A program made the position numbers and the translations under genes. A DNA stretch of 43,463 bases from Actinomycetota bacterium (GTDB lineage Bacteria; Actinomycetota; Thermoleophilia; Miltoncostaeales; Miltoncostaeaceae), in the NCBI GenBank assembly GCA_963169235.1, contig CAUJCX010000016.1:1-43463 (forward strand), read 5' to 3'. Numbering within the stretch: the first letter of the stretch is position 1; each line of letters opens with the position of its first letter. Positions 21,712 to 29,473 of this stretch are shown here, in pieces. Under the pieces are notes generated by a model, which made no database searches, had not been told where the DNA came from, and worked only from the letters and a program-made list of their open reading frames with translations.

Positions 21712-22630
21712 GGTAGCCGTCCAGCGCGGCGATGGGAGGCCGCTCGTGAAGCGGCACGTCCGTCTGGGTGAGGCGCCACCCGCCGTCGCCTGACTGCGGG
21801 CGCAGGTACGGCCCGTCGGCGTCGAGGGCGCGGCCCTGGGCGCGGTGCAGGACGGCGCGCAGGATCGCGTAGCCCATACGTCCCAGCGCGGCGGTGGACT
21901 GGTTGGTGTGGCGCCGGGTGCCGAGGTCGACCTGGGCGATGGCGGCCAGCCCCGCGGCGCCGAGGATGTCGATCAGGAGGCCCACCTCTACGGCGTAGCC
22001 GCTGAGGAACGGCACCCGCTGCAGCAGGCTGCGGCGGCCCGCGGCCTCGCCCGACAGGGGCTGCGCCAGCACCGCGAGGTCGGGGTAGAACGCCGACAGA
22101 AGCGGCCGGGCCGCGATCTCGGTGACGCGCCCGCCGTCGTCCGAATCACCCAGTTTGCGGTGGTACACCGCCTTCACGTAGCCGATGTCGGCGTGGGTCA
22201 CCAGCGGCGCCAGCATCGCGGGCACGAAGCCCGGGTCGAAGTCGACGATGTCGGCGTCGATCCACAGCACCAGGTCGCCGGTGGACGCGTGGAGGCTCTT
22301 CCACATGGCCTCGCCCTTGCCCGCCCCGGGCCCCGCCTCGGGCAGCACCTCGTGGTCCTGCACCACCGTGGCGCCCGCCTCGGCGGCCCGCGCGGCCGTG
22401 GCGTCGGTGCTGCGGCTGTCGACCACGATCAGCTCGTCCACCAGCCCGCCGGGACCGCACCACGACGCGCGGATGGCCGCCACGATGGGCCCGACGGTGT
22501 CGGCGACGTCGAGCGCCGGCAGGCACACCGACACCCGCGTGCCCGCCGCGTTCTTCGCGTGTGCCAGGCGCGCGGGATCGACGTCACGGGAGGCGAACGT
22601 ACGCCGCGCGAGCCATTCGTCTCGGGTCAC
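21692..22630 (-). CDS. gpgS: Glucosyl-3-phosphoglycerate synthase GpgS
   Basis: 312-residue GT81 glycosyltransferase. Joins glucose from a nucleotide sugar to 3-phosphoglycerate, the first step toward glucosylglycerate and (in mycobacteria) methylglucose lipopolysaccharides. Motifs are VSVCLPALDVADTVG, VDSRSTDATA, GKGEAMWKSLHASTGDLV, the metal-binding WIDADI, YVKAVYHR, and the long conserved segment from GGRVTEIAARPLL to PFLSGYAVEVGLLID, then QVDLGTRRHTNQS. GTG start 6 nt after a -10 (TAGCCT), so leaderless. No GpgP phosphatase is seen nearby. Confidence 0.92.
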   Translation of the reverse strand: MTRDEWLARRTFASRDVDPARLAHAKNAAGTRVSVCLPALDVADTVGPIVAAIRASWCGPGGLVDELIVVDSRSTDATAARAAEAGATVVQDHEVLPEAGPGAGKGEAMWKSLHASTGDLVLWIDADIVDFDPGFVPAMLAPLVTHADIGYVKAVYHRKLGDSDDGGRVTEIAARPLLSAFYPDLAVLAQPLSGEAAGRRSLLQRVPFLSGYAVEVGLLIDILGAAGLAAIAQVDLGTRRHTNQSTAALGRMGYAILRAVLHRAQGRALDADGPYLRPQSGDGGWRLTQTDVPLHERPPIAALDGYRRAHPA

Positions 22631-22636
22631 CCGGCC

Positions 22637-22642
22637 AGGCTA
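22637..22642 (-). promoter_or_regulatory. Leaderless promoter of gpgS, -10 TAGCCT
   Basis: TAGCCT on the minus strand, 6 nt before GTG 22630; back to back with the rmlA promoter. Confidence 0.45.
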
Positions 22643-22673
22643 CCGGGCGCATGGGGAAGCGGCCGCCACCTGC

Positions 22674-22679
22674 TACCGT
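22674..22679 (+). promoter_or_regulatory. Leaderless promoter of rmlADB, -10 TACCGT
   Basis: TACCGT ends 7 nt before ATG 22687. No clear -35. Confidence 0.5.
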
Positions 22680-22686
22680 CACCCGC

Positions 22687-23790
22687 ATGTCGCCGAGCCC
22701 CGAGCCACCGCTGAGAAAGCCCCCGCTCAAGGGGCTGGTGCTCTCCGGCGGCGCCGGTACGCGGCTGCGTCCGATCACCCACACCAGCGCCAAGCAACTG
22801 GTGCCGGTGGCCAACACGCCCGTGCTGTTCTACGGCCTGCGGGCGATGGCCGACGCGGGCGTCACCGACGTCGGCATCATCGTGGGCGACACGCACGAAG
22901 AGGTGCGGGCGGCCGTGGGCGACGGGTCCGCGCTGGGCATCGACGTCACGTTCATCCGGCAGGACCAGCCGCTGGGGCTGGCCCACGCCGTGCTGACCGC
23001 CGCTGACTTCCTGGGCGACTCCCCGTTCGTGATGTACCTGGGCGACAACCTCCTGCAGGGCGGCATCACGGAGCTGGTGGAGGACTTCCGCGCCGGGGAC
23101 GCCGACGCGGGCATCCTGCTGCAGCGCGTCGACGATCCCTCGTCGTACGGCATCGCGGAGCTCGACGACGGCCGCGTGGTGCGGCTGGTCGAGAAGCCGA
23201 AGCAGCCGCGCAGCGACCTCGCGCTGGTGGGCGTGTACCTGTTCACCTCCTCCATCCTGGACGCGGCCCGGGCCATCGCGCCGTCCGCGCGGGGCGAGCT
23301 GGAGATCACCGACGCCATCCAGCACCTCATCGACACCGGCCTGCGGGTCGATCCGCACATCGTCACCGGCTGGTGGAAGGACACGGGCCGCATCGGCGAC
23401 ATGCTGGAGGCCAACCGGCTGATCCTCGACGTGATGGCGCACCGCATCGACGGCGACGTCGACGACGCGTCCACGGTGGAGGGGCGCGTCGTGCTCGAGC
23501 AGGGCGCGCGCCTGGTGCGCTCGTCCGTGCGCGGCCCCGCCATCATCGGCCGGGGCGCGCTGGTCGAGGACGCCTACATCGGGCCGTACACGGCGGTCTC
23601 CGACGACGTGGTGGTGCGCAACGCCGAGGTGGAGCACTCCATCATCCTGAACGGCTCCCGCCTCGAGAACCTGCCGGCGCGCGTCGAGTCGAGCCTCATC
23701 GGCAAGGACGTGGTGATCGAGCGCACCGACGCCCAGCCGCGGGCGCTGCGGTTCATGGTGGGCGACTCGTCGGTCATCGGGCTGCTGTAG
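22687..23790 (+). CDS. rmlA: Glucose-1-phosphate thymidylyltransferase, long form
   Basis: 367 residues. Makes dTDP-glucose from dTTP and glucose-1-phosphate, the first step of the dTDP-L-rhamnose route. Motifs are GLVLSGGAGTRLRPIT (nucleotide loop), AKQLVPVANTPVLFYGL, YLGDNLLQGG, VEKPKQPRSDLALVGVYLF and GWWKDTGRIGDMLEAN. The C-terminal ~120 residues form a left-handed beta-helix (VEGRVVLEQGARLVRSSVRG, GPYTAVSDDVVVRNAEVEHS), which marks the long RmlA subclass often found with antibiotic or surface-sugar genes. Start at ATG 22687 from its -10; a longer frame precedes the promoter. Confidence 0.93.
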   Translation: MSPSPEPPLRKPPLKGLVLSGGAGTRLRPITHTSAKQLVPVANTPVLFYGLRAMADAGVTDVGIIVGDTHEEVRAAVGDGSALGIDVTFIRQDQPLGLAHAVLTAADFLGDSPFVMYLGDNLLQGGITELVEDFRAGDADAGILLQRVDDPSSYGIAELDDGRVVRLVEKPKQPRSDLALVGVYLFTSSILDAARAIAPSARGELEITDAIQHLIDTGLRVDPHIVTGWWKDTGRIGDMLEANRLILDVMAHRIDGDVDDASTVEGRVVLEQGARLVRSSVRGPAIIGRGALVEDAYIGPYTAVSDDVVVRNAEVEHSIILNGSRLENLPARVESSLIGKDVVIERTDAQPRALRFMVGDSSVIGLL

Positions 23791-23792
23791 CC

Positions 23793-24647
23793 GTGCACGT
23801 GCTCGTCACCGGGGCCGAGGGGATGCTGGGTCGCGACCTCGTGCCGTATCTCGAGTCGCAGGGGCACCGGGTCACCGGCATCGACCTCGAGGTGGACATC
23901 ACCGACCCCGAGGCCATCGGCCGGGCCCTCGCGCAGCACGCGCCCGAGGCGGTCATCCACGCCGCCGCCTACACCAACGTCGACGCCGCCGAGGAGGACG
24001 AGTCCACGGCGACCCGCGTCAACGGGGACGGCGCGGGCAACGTCGCCGCGGCGTGCGCGCGGGCGGGCATCCCGATGGTGCAGGTGTCCACCGACTACGT
24101 GTTCGACGGCACCAAGGACGGCGACTACCGCGAGGACGACCCATGCGCGCCCACCGGCGCGTACGGCCGCAGCAAGTTCGCGGGCGAGCAGGCCGTGCTG
24201 GCCGCCCACCCGGACGGCGTCCGCATCGCGCGCACGGCCTGGCTGTACGGCGCGCACGGGCGCAACTTCATCGACACCATGCGCGCCCTGGCCCGCGATC
24301 GCGACGAGGTCACCGTGGTGGCCGACCAGGTGGGCTCACCGACGTGGACGGGCGACCTGGTGGTGGCGCTGGAGGCCCTCCTGACGGCGCCGCCCGGCGT
24401 GTACCACACGGCCGGGGGCGGCAGCACCAGCTGGGCCGGCCTGGCACGCGAGGTCTTCGCCCAGGCCGGGCTGGCGTGCACCGTGCGCGACATCACCACC
24501 GCCGAGCTGGGACGGCCGGCACCGCGTCCCGCCCGCTCGGTGCTGGCCGTCACGCGCCCGCAGGCGCCGGTGCTGCGTGACTGGCGCGAGGCGCTGCGCG
24601 ATTATCTGCAACGCAATCCCCTGGACGAGGAGACACACGCGGCATGA
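23793..24647 (+). CDS. rmlD: dTDP-4-dehydrorhamnose reductase RmlD
   Basis: 284 residues, extended SDR. Reduces dTDP-4-dehydro-L-rhamnose to dTDP-L-rhamnose with NAD(P)H. Motifs are VLVTGAEGMLGRDL (Rossmann), AVIHAAAYTNVDAAEED (RmlD signature), VSTDYVFDG, catalytic YGRSKFAGE, RTAWLYG and DQVGSPTW. GTG start two bases after the rmlA stop, ATGA overlap with rmlB. Unlike some actinobacterial versions it is not fused to RmlC. Confidence 0.93.
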   Translation: MHVLVTGAEGMLGRDLVPYLESQGHRVTGIDLEVDITDPEAIGRALAQHAPEAVIHAAAYTNVDAAEEDESTATRVNGDGAGNVAAACARAGIPMVQVSTDYVFDGTKDGDYREDDPCAPTGAYGRSKFAGEQAVLAAHPDGVRIARTAWLYGAHGRNFIDTMRALARDRDEVTVVADQVGSPTWTGDLVVALEALLTAPPGVYHTAGGGSTSWAGLAREVFAQAGLACTVRDITTAELGRPAPRPARSVLAVTRPQAPVLRDWREALRDYLQRNPLDEETHAA

Positions 24648-25636
24648 AGATCCTGGTGACGGGCGGGTGCGGCTTCATCGGCTCGCAGTTCGTCCGCCTC
24701 GTGCTGGACGAGGGCCACGAGGTGGTGAACGTCGACAAGCTGACGTACGCCGGGAACCCCGAGAACGTCGCCGACGTCGCCGACGACCCGCGGTACTCGT
24801 TCGTGCACGCCGACATCGCCGATCACGAGGCCATGCGCCAGGCGGTGGCGGGGGTCGACGCGGTGGTCAACATGGCCGCCGAGAGCCACGTCGACCGCAG
24901 CATCCTCGATCCCGCCGCGTTCCCGATGACCGACGTGGTCGGCACCGCGGTGATCCTGGGCGCCGCCCGCGAGGCCGGGGTCGGCCGGTTCGTGCAGGTG
25001 TCCACCGACGAGGTGTACGGCTCCATCCCCTCCGGCCAGTTCCGCGAGACCGACCCGCTGCAGCCGTCGAGCCCGTACTCGGCGTCCAAGGCCGGAGGCG
25101 ACCTGCAGGTGCTGGCCGCGCACCACACGTACGGCATGGACGTGGTGATCACCCGCGGCTCCAACACGTTCGGGCCGCGCCAGTACCCCGAGAAGCTGAT
25201 CCCGCTGTTCGTCACCAACGCGCTGGAGGACCAGCCGCTGCCGGTCTACGGCGACGGCCTCCAGATCCGCGACTGGATCCACGTCACCGACCACTGCACC
25301 GGCATCTGGACGGCGCTGCGCGAGGGCGTCGCGGGCGAGGTGTACAACGTTGGCGGCGGCCACGAGGCCACCAACCTGCACATCACCGAGCGCATCCTGG
25401 AGCTCACGGGCAAGGACGACCGCCTCGTCACCCACGTGGCCGACCGTCCCGGGCACGACCGCCGCTATGCCCTCGACACCACGAAGCTGCGCGGCCTCGG
25501 GTGGGAGCCCCGCAGCTCGATGGACGAGGCGCTGGCCGACACCGTCGCGTGGTACACCGCGCACTCCGCCTGGTGGAAGCCCATCAAGAGCGGCGAGTAC
25601 CGGGCGTACTACGAGACCCAGTACGGCGATCGGTGA
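24644..25636 (+). CDS. rmlB: dTDP-glucose 4,6-dehydratase RmlB
   Basis: 330 residues, extended SDR that converts dTDP-glucose to dTDP-4-dehydro-6-deoxyglucose with NAD+. Motifs are ILVTGGCGFIGSQFVR, VDKLTYAGNPENV, NMAAESHVDRSI, QVSTDEVYGS, the catalytic YSASKAGGD, NTFGPRQYPEKLIPLFV, RDWIHVTDHC and GHDRRYALD. Coupled to rmlD by ATGA. rmlC, the 3,5-epimerase needed between RmlB and RmlD, is not in this window. Confidence 0.94.
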   Translation: MKILVTGGCGFIGSQFVRLVLDEGHEVVNVDKLTYAGNPENVADVADDPRYSFVHADIADHEAMRQAVAGVDAVVNMAAESHVDRSILDPAAFPMTDVVGTAVILGAAREAGVGRFVQVSTDEVYGSIPSGQFRETDPLQPSSPYSASKAGGDLQVLAAHHTYGMDVVITRGSNTFGPRQYPEKLIPLFVTNALEDQPLPVYGDGLQIRDWIHVTDHCTGIWTALREGVAGEVYNVGGGHEATNLHITERILELTGKDDRLVTHVADRPGHDRRYALDTTKLRGLGWEPRSSMDEALADTVAWYTAHSAWWKPIKSGEYRAYYETQYGDR

Positions 25637-25643
25637 CCCCTTC

Positions 25644-27407
25644 GTGAGATCACACGCACGCGGCGGCCGCCGCGCACTGGCGGTCGCCATCGCCGCCGCC
25701 GGGGCGTGGGCGCCGTCGGCGGCGCTCGCCGCCGATCCGGTGATGCCGCTGGCCGACGTGCGCGTCGGCATGACCGGCACGGCGTACACCGTGGTGAGCG
25801 GCACCGACATCGTCACGTTCCCCGTCACCGTGCTCGACGTGGTGCGGGCGGGCGACGGGCCGGGCAGCAGCCTCATCGTGATCCGCGCCGAGGGACCGTT
25901 GATGGACCAGACGGGCGGCATCGCCCAGGGCATGAGCGGCAGCCCCGTGTACGTCACCGGCGCCGACGGCGTGCCCCGCGTCATCGGGGCGATCGCGTAC
26001 GGGCAGGGCGACGAGAAGAACGTCATCGGGGGCATCACCCCCATCGAGCAGATGCTGGCCATGACGCGCGGCAAGGCCCAGCTGTCGGTGGTGCGGCGCC
26101 CGGCGACCCGCGCGTACGTCGCGGCCGACCGCGCCGGCGCGCGGCGGCTGCGGCGCGCCCACCCCGGCGCCCGCGTGTTCACGCCACTGATGCGCTGGAG
26201 CGCGTCCGGCATCAGCCCGCGCCTGGTGCCCGCTCTGCGTCGTGCCCTCGGCCCCGGCGTGCAGGTGGACGCGACCGCGCCGGGTGGGGTGCGCCCGCGG
26301 GTCGACCTGCGTCCCGGCGCGTCGCTCGCCGCGGCGCTCATCTCGGGCCCGGTGACGCTGGGCGCCGTCGGCACGGTCACGTACACCGACGGTCCCGTCG
26401 TGCTGGGGTTCGGCCATCCGTTCCTCGACAACGGGCCGTCCCACCTGCTGTTGTCGGACGCGCACATCACCACGGTGGTGGCCGCCCCCATCAAGGGTGA
26501 GAGCTATAAGCTGGGGGCCCTCGGCAACGTGCAGGGCACCATCGTCGGCGACCGCCACGACGGCGTGATGGGACGCGTGGGACCGGCACCGGCCGTGACC
26601 ATCTCGTCGTTCGCCCGCGACGAGGGCCGCGGCACGCAGTCGTCGATGACCAACCAGGTGGCGCCGCAGCCGGAGCTGTTGCCCCTGGCGGCCGATCTGC
26701 TGCAGCTGGAGCCGCTCCTGCGCGCCCGCGACGGCTCGGGCCGCGGCACGCTGTCGGTGCGGTACACCATCCACGCGCCGGGCATGGCCCCGATCCGCTA
26801 CCGCAACGTCTACGCCGCCGAGGGCGACGTCACCACGCTCGCGAGCGGACGCCTGGGCGCGATCCTGTCGGTGCTGACCGACAACCCGGTGCGCCAGGTG
26901 GTGCCCACCAGCATCAGCATCGTCCAGGTCATCCGCCCGGACGTGAGGGCCGGCACCATCGTGGCGGCGCGGGTGCCGTCACCGGTGGTGCACCGCGGCC
27001 GCCCCGCGCGGCTGGTGCTGACGCTGAAGATGTGGCGGGCGGGCACGAAGCGCGTGGTGGTGCCGTTCCGGGTGCCCCGCGATCTCACCCCCGGCCGCGT
27101 CGCCCTGCGCGTGGTGCCCAACAGCATCGACGGCTTCGACGCGACGCCCGCCGACCTGGCCTCGACGCTCAACGGCGAGTCGGCCCCGCTGACCGTCGCC
27201 CGGCCCGGCCGGGCCCCTGTCGCGACCGCCGTCCGCCCGGGTCAGCGCGTGGCGCGCCTGGTGAAGGCCGCCACCGCCGACCAGCACGACGCCGTGCGGA
27301 TTCTCGGACCCGGGCAGGACCCCGACCGCCGGCAGGGCCTGGTGGCCGGCACCCGCGGCGTCGTCATCGCGGGTGGCCGCGCGGTCGTGCGCGTGACGGT
27401 GCGCTGA
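25644..27407 (+). CDS. Secreted protein with SpoIVB-type S55 serine peptidase domain
   Basis: 587 residues. A signal peptide (ends SAALAADP) leads straight into an S55-like domain at about residues 30-290: LADVRVGMTGTAYTVVSGTD, GIAQGMSGSPVYV (the nucleophile Ser lies in the MSGSP motif), AIAYGQGDEKNVIGGITPI and VLGFGHPFLDNG (His and Asp of the proposed active site). The last ~300 residues are beta-rich and unassigned. SpoIVB processes SpoIVFA during Bacillus sporulation; relatives in non-sporulating actinobacteria have no known substrate. Starts at GTG eight bases after rmlB, so possibly the last gene of that operon. Confidence 0.8.
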   Translation: MRSHARGGRRALAVAIAAAGAWAPSAALAADPVMPLADVRVGMTGTAYTVVSGTDIVTFPVTVLDVVRAGDGPGSSLIVIRAEGPLMDQTGGIAQGMSGSPVYVTGADGVPRVIGAIAYGQGDEKNVIGGITPIEQMLAMTRGKAQLSVVRRPATRAYVAADRAGARRLRRAHPGARVFTPLMRWSASGISPRLVPALRRALGPGVQVDATAPGGVRPRVDLRPGASLAAALISGPVTLGAVGTVTYTDGPVVLGFGHPFLDNGPSHLLLSDAHITTVVAAPIKGESYKLGALGNVQGTIVGDRHDGVMGRVGPAPAVTISSFARDEGRGTQSSMTNQVAPQPELLPLAADLLQLEPLLRARDGSGRGTLSVRYTIHAPGMAPIRYRNVYAAEGDVTTLASGRLGAILSVLTDNPVRQVVPTSISIVQVIRPDVRAGTIVAARVPSPVVHRGRPARLVLTLKMWRAGTKRVVVPFRVPRDLTPGRVALRVVPNSIDGFDATPADLASTLNGESAPLTVARPGRAPVATAVRPGQRVARLVKAATADQHDAVRILGPGQDPDRRQGLVAGTRGVVIAGGRAVVRVTVR

Positions 27408-27411
27408 GCGC

Positions 27412-27783
27412 CTACCAGCGGTACGTGCTCTCGCGGCTGATGAAGAAGCCGTGGCCCGTGTAGCTGCTCGAGCACTCCATGCCGGCGGTGCGGCTGTAGC
27501 ACGTGAACGTCGAGCGCCGCAGCATGCGGCCGTAGCCCAGCACGTAGCCCGCCCGCAGGCTGCCCCGCGTCCAGCCGATCGACGAGTTGCCGAACGACCG
27601 CAGGAAGGCCATGCGGCCGTTGTGCCGCATGTAGCAGGCGATCCCCTCCTGGTCGGCGTAGGCGCAGCGGATGTTGCCCGACGGGGACTGCCACAGCTCG
27701 ACCGCGGCCGCCTGACCCGTGGCGGCGGGGAGGGCGACGGCGGCGACGGCGGCGAACCCGATGGCGATGCGGCGAAGCGACAC
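27412..27783 (-). CDS. Small secreted cysteine-rich protein (DUF6636-like)
   Basis: 123 residues from GTG 27783, preceded by AAGGAG. The signal peptide (RRIAIGFAAVAAVALPAATG) is followed by ELWQSPSGNIRCAY, GIACYMRHNG, STFTCYSRTAGMECSSSYTG and HGFFISRE. Four cysteines suggest two disulfides. The xxxSPSGNIxC opening is typical of small exported actinobacterial proteins classed as DUF6636, with no known function. A -10 (TAGCCT, minus strand 27816-27821) lies 32 nt upstream. Confidence 0.65.
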   Translation of the reverse strand: MSLRRIAIGFAAVAAVALPAATGQAAAVELWQSPSGNIRCAYADQEGIACYMRHNGRMAFLRSFGNSSIGWTRGSLRAGYVLGYGRMLRRSTFTCYSRTAGMECSSSYTGHGFFISRESTYRW

Positions 27784-27815
27784 GATGGCTCCTTGGAAGG
27801 GCGGTGGATGGGGCG

Positions 27816-27821
27816 AGGCTA
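27816..27821 (-). promoter_or_regulatory. -10 element of the DUF6636-like gene
   Basis: TAGCCT on the minus strand; the leader of about 26 nt carries AAGGAG. Confidence 0.35.
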
Positions 27822-27965
27822 CGGCCGCGCCCGGTGCCACGGGAACCACACCTGGGTGTCGTCGTTACCCCACCTCACGTCGGGTGGCGACCGGGGCGCT
27901 CAAGTGCCCGTCGCCGCGGCCGACAGGAAGGCGGACCACCCGCCCCCTTCCCGAGGAGACCGTTC

Positions 27966-28175
27966 GTGAAGCGCCGCATCGTCGTGGGACTCATCGCCGC
28001 CGGCCTGTGCGCCGGTTCGGCCGTCGCCATCACCCAGGGAACGGACGACCCGGTCGTGCCCGCGTCCGCCACCACGATCACCGACCCGGTGGTCGCCGCC
28101 GAGGTCGAGCAGACGCTGGCCGGCATGGCCGCCGACGCCGAGGCGACCGCCTCCAAGCAGGACGACGCCCGCTAG
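27966..28175 (+). CDS. Small exported or membrane-anchored protein, unknown
   Basis: 69 residues from GTG 27966, preceded by GAGGAGA. A basic start (KRR) and hydrophobic segment VVGLIAAGLCAGSAVAI form a signal peptide or anchor; the rest is acidic and helical (VVAAEVEQTLAGMAADAEATASKQDD). No family. Divergent from the DUF6636-like gene, convergent with the ANTAR gene. Confidence 0.5.
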   Translation: MKRRIVVGLIAAGLCAGSAVAITQGTDDPVVPASATTITDPVVAAEVEQTLAGMAADAEATASKQDDAR

Positions 28176-28183
28176 ACACCCGT

Positions 28184-28213
28184 GAGGCGCGCGGCGTGTC
28201 CCCGCGTGCCCTC
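28184..28213. terminator. Imperfect hairpin before the ANTAR stop
   Basis: GAGG..CGCGG pairs with CCGCG..CCTC, with internal mismatches, between convergent genes. Confidence 0.3.
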
Positions 28214-28781
28214 AGAGGTTGCCGTTGAGGATGGCCACGGCGACGGTCACGATGGTCGCGCGGTGATCCCGCGCATCGTCGCGTAGCCGCTCGAAGGCCT
28301 GGCGCTCCTCCAGCCCGTGGCGTTCCATCAGCACGCCCTTGGCCCGCTCGACCACCATGCGGCGCCCGAACGACGCGCGCAGCGAGGCGAGCTCGTCGTG
28401 GCGGTGCAGCGCCACCGCGATCTGGCTGGCGACCTCGTCGGGGTCGGCCTGGCTGATGCACGCGAACGCGCCCAGGCCCAGCGCCTTGTCGACGAAGTCG
28501 GGGTCCGGTTCGTCGAGGAAGATGATGATGGGGCAGCTGGACTGGGTGGCGAGCTCGTCGACCAGCGTCAGCGCGTGCTCGTCACGCGAACCGACGGCCA
28601 CCATGGCCATGTCGGGCTGGTGCTCGGCCAGCTCGGCCGCCACGTCGTCGGCCCGCACCAGCCGGGCGATGACGTCGTGTCCCGACGCCTCCACCAGCGC
28701 GGTGATCTCGTCCAGATGGCGTTGATTCTCATTGGCGATGAGGATCCGCTGGCGCGCCGCGCCCGGCCTCTGCGCGCTCAC
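28212..28781 (-). CDS. ANTAR-domain RNA-binding antitermination regulator with pseudo-receiver
   Basis: 189 residues. The N-terminal half (about 10-125) has a receiver fold (RILIANENQRHLDEITALVE, CPIIIFLDEPD, FACISQADPDEVASQIAVAL), but the usual phospho-Asp strand reads PDMAMVAVGS, with no Asp at the acceptor position, so it is likely a pseudo-receiver. The C-terminal ANTAR domain has RRMVVERAKGVLMERHGL and ERLRDDARDH. ANTAR proteins bind paired RNA hairpins to prevent transcription termination. It is the last gene of the UDP-sugar operon (GTGA overlap), so it may control surface-sugar genes; the target RNA was not identified. Confidence 0.85.
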   Translation of the reverse strand: MSAQRPGAARQRILIANENQRHLDEITALVEASGHDVIARLVRADDVAAELAEHQPDMAMVAVGSRDEHALTLVDELATQSSCPIIIFLDEPDPDFVDKALGLGAFACISQADPDEVASQIAVALHRHDELASLRASFGRRMVVERAKGVLMERHGLEERQAFERLRDDARDHRATIVTVAVAILNGNL

Positions 28782-29473
28782 TGCTCGTCGACCAGCTCTT
28801 CCTCGGGCACGTCGCGCCAGACTTTCGCGGGCAGCCCCGCCACCAGCTTCTTCGGCGGCACGTCCTTGGTCACCAGGGCCCCGGCGGCGATGAAGGCCTC
28901 CTCGCCGATCTCGACGCCGGGGAGGATCACCACGCCGCCGCCCACGCGGGCGCCGCGGCGGATGACGGCGCCCTTGATGTGCTTGTGGCGCTCCTCGGTG
29001 CGGCCCATGAAGTTGTCGTTGGTGGTGGCCACGCACGGCGCGATGAACACGTGGTCCTCCAGCTCGGAGTACGCCGTGATGTACGAGTTGGACTGCACCT
29101 TGCAGAACGCGCCGATGAGCGTGTCGTTCTCGACGCAGACCCCGCGGCCGATCACCGCGCCCTCGCCGATGGTGCAGCGCTCGCGCACCGACGACTGGTC
29201 GCCGATGATCGCCTTCGGGCCGATGGTGGTGCCCGCGTAGACGATGGCGCCCGAGCAGATGGCGGCGCCGTCGCCGATCACCAGCGGGTCCAGCGGCGCA
29301 CGCTTGGCGGTGGAGCGCGCCGACAGGCGCGGCACCTTGCCCAGCACGACGTTGTCCTGGATCACGACGCCGGCGCCGATCTTGGTGCCGGCGTGGATGA
29401 TGACGTTGGCGCCCACCTCGACGTCGTCGGGCAGATCGACGCCCTCGCCCAAGACCAGGTTCTCCCTCATCAC
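28778..29473 (-). CDS. Hexapeptide-repeat N-acyltransferase (WbpD/WlbB-like)
   Basis: 231 residues of left-handed beta-helix: repeated [IV]GxGxxI-type hexads from IIHAGTKIGAGVVIQDNVVL through VIGRGVCVENDTLIGAFCKV. Then come VFIAPCVATTNDNFMG, RRGARVGGGVVILPGVEIGE and GLPAKVWRDV. Members acetylate the 3-amino group of UDP-2-acetamido-3-amino sugars (WbpD, WlbB). The operon with a UDP-sugar 6-dehydrogenase and a Gfo/Idh oxidoreductase supports that role. Start GTG 29473 in the GTGA overlap, or ATG 29470. Overlaps the ANTAR gene by 4 nt. Confidence 0.85.
   Translation of the reverse strand: MMRENLVLGEGVDLPDDVEVGANVIIHAGTKIGAGVVIQDNVVLGKVPRLSARSTAKRAPLDPLVIGDGAAICSGAIVYAGTTIGPKAIIGDQSSVRERCTIGEGAVIGRGVCVENDTLIGAFCKVQSNSYITAYSELEDHVFIAPCVATTNDNFMGRTEERHKHIKGAVIRRGARVGGGVVILPGVEIGEEAFIAAGALVTKDVPPKKLVAGLPAKVWRDVPEEELVDEQ

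Noticed and set aside
24602-26494. A 630-codon minus-strand frame across rmlB and the S55 peptidase gene
   Set aside because: Shadow frame with low-complexity product; both plus-strand genes are well supported.
27400-27414. GCGC-TGA-GCGC palindrome at the end of the S55 peptidase gene as a terminator
   Set aside because: Only 4 bp with a 3-nt loop; too weak in GC-rich sequence.
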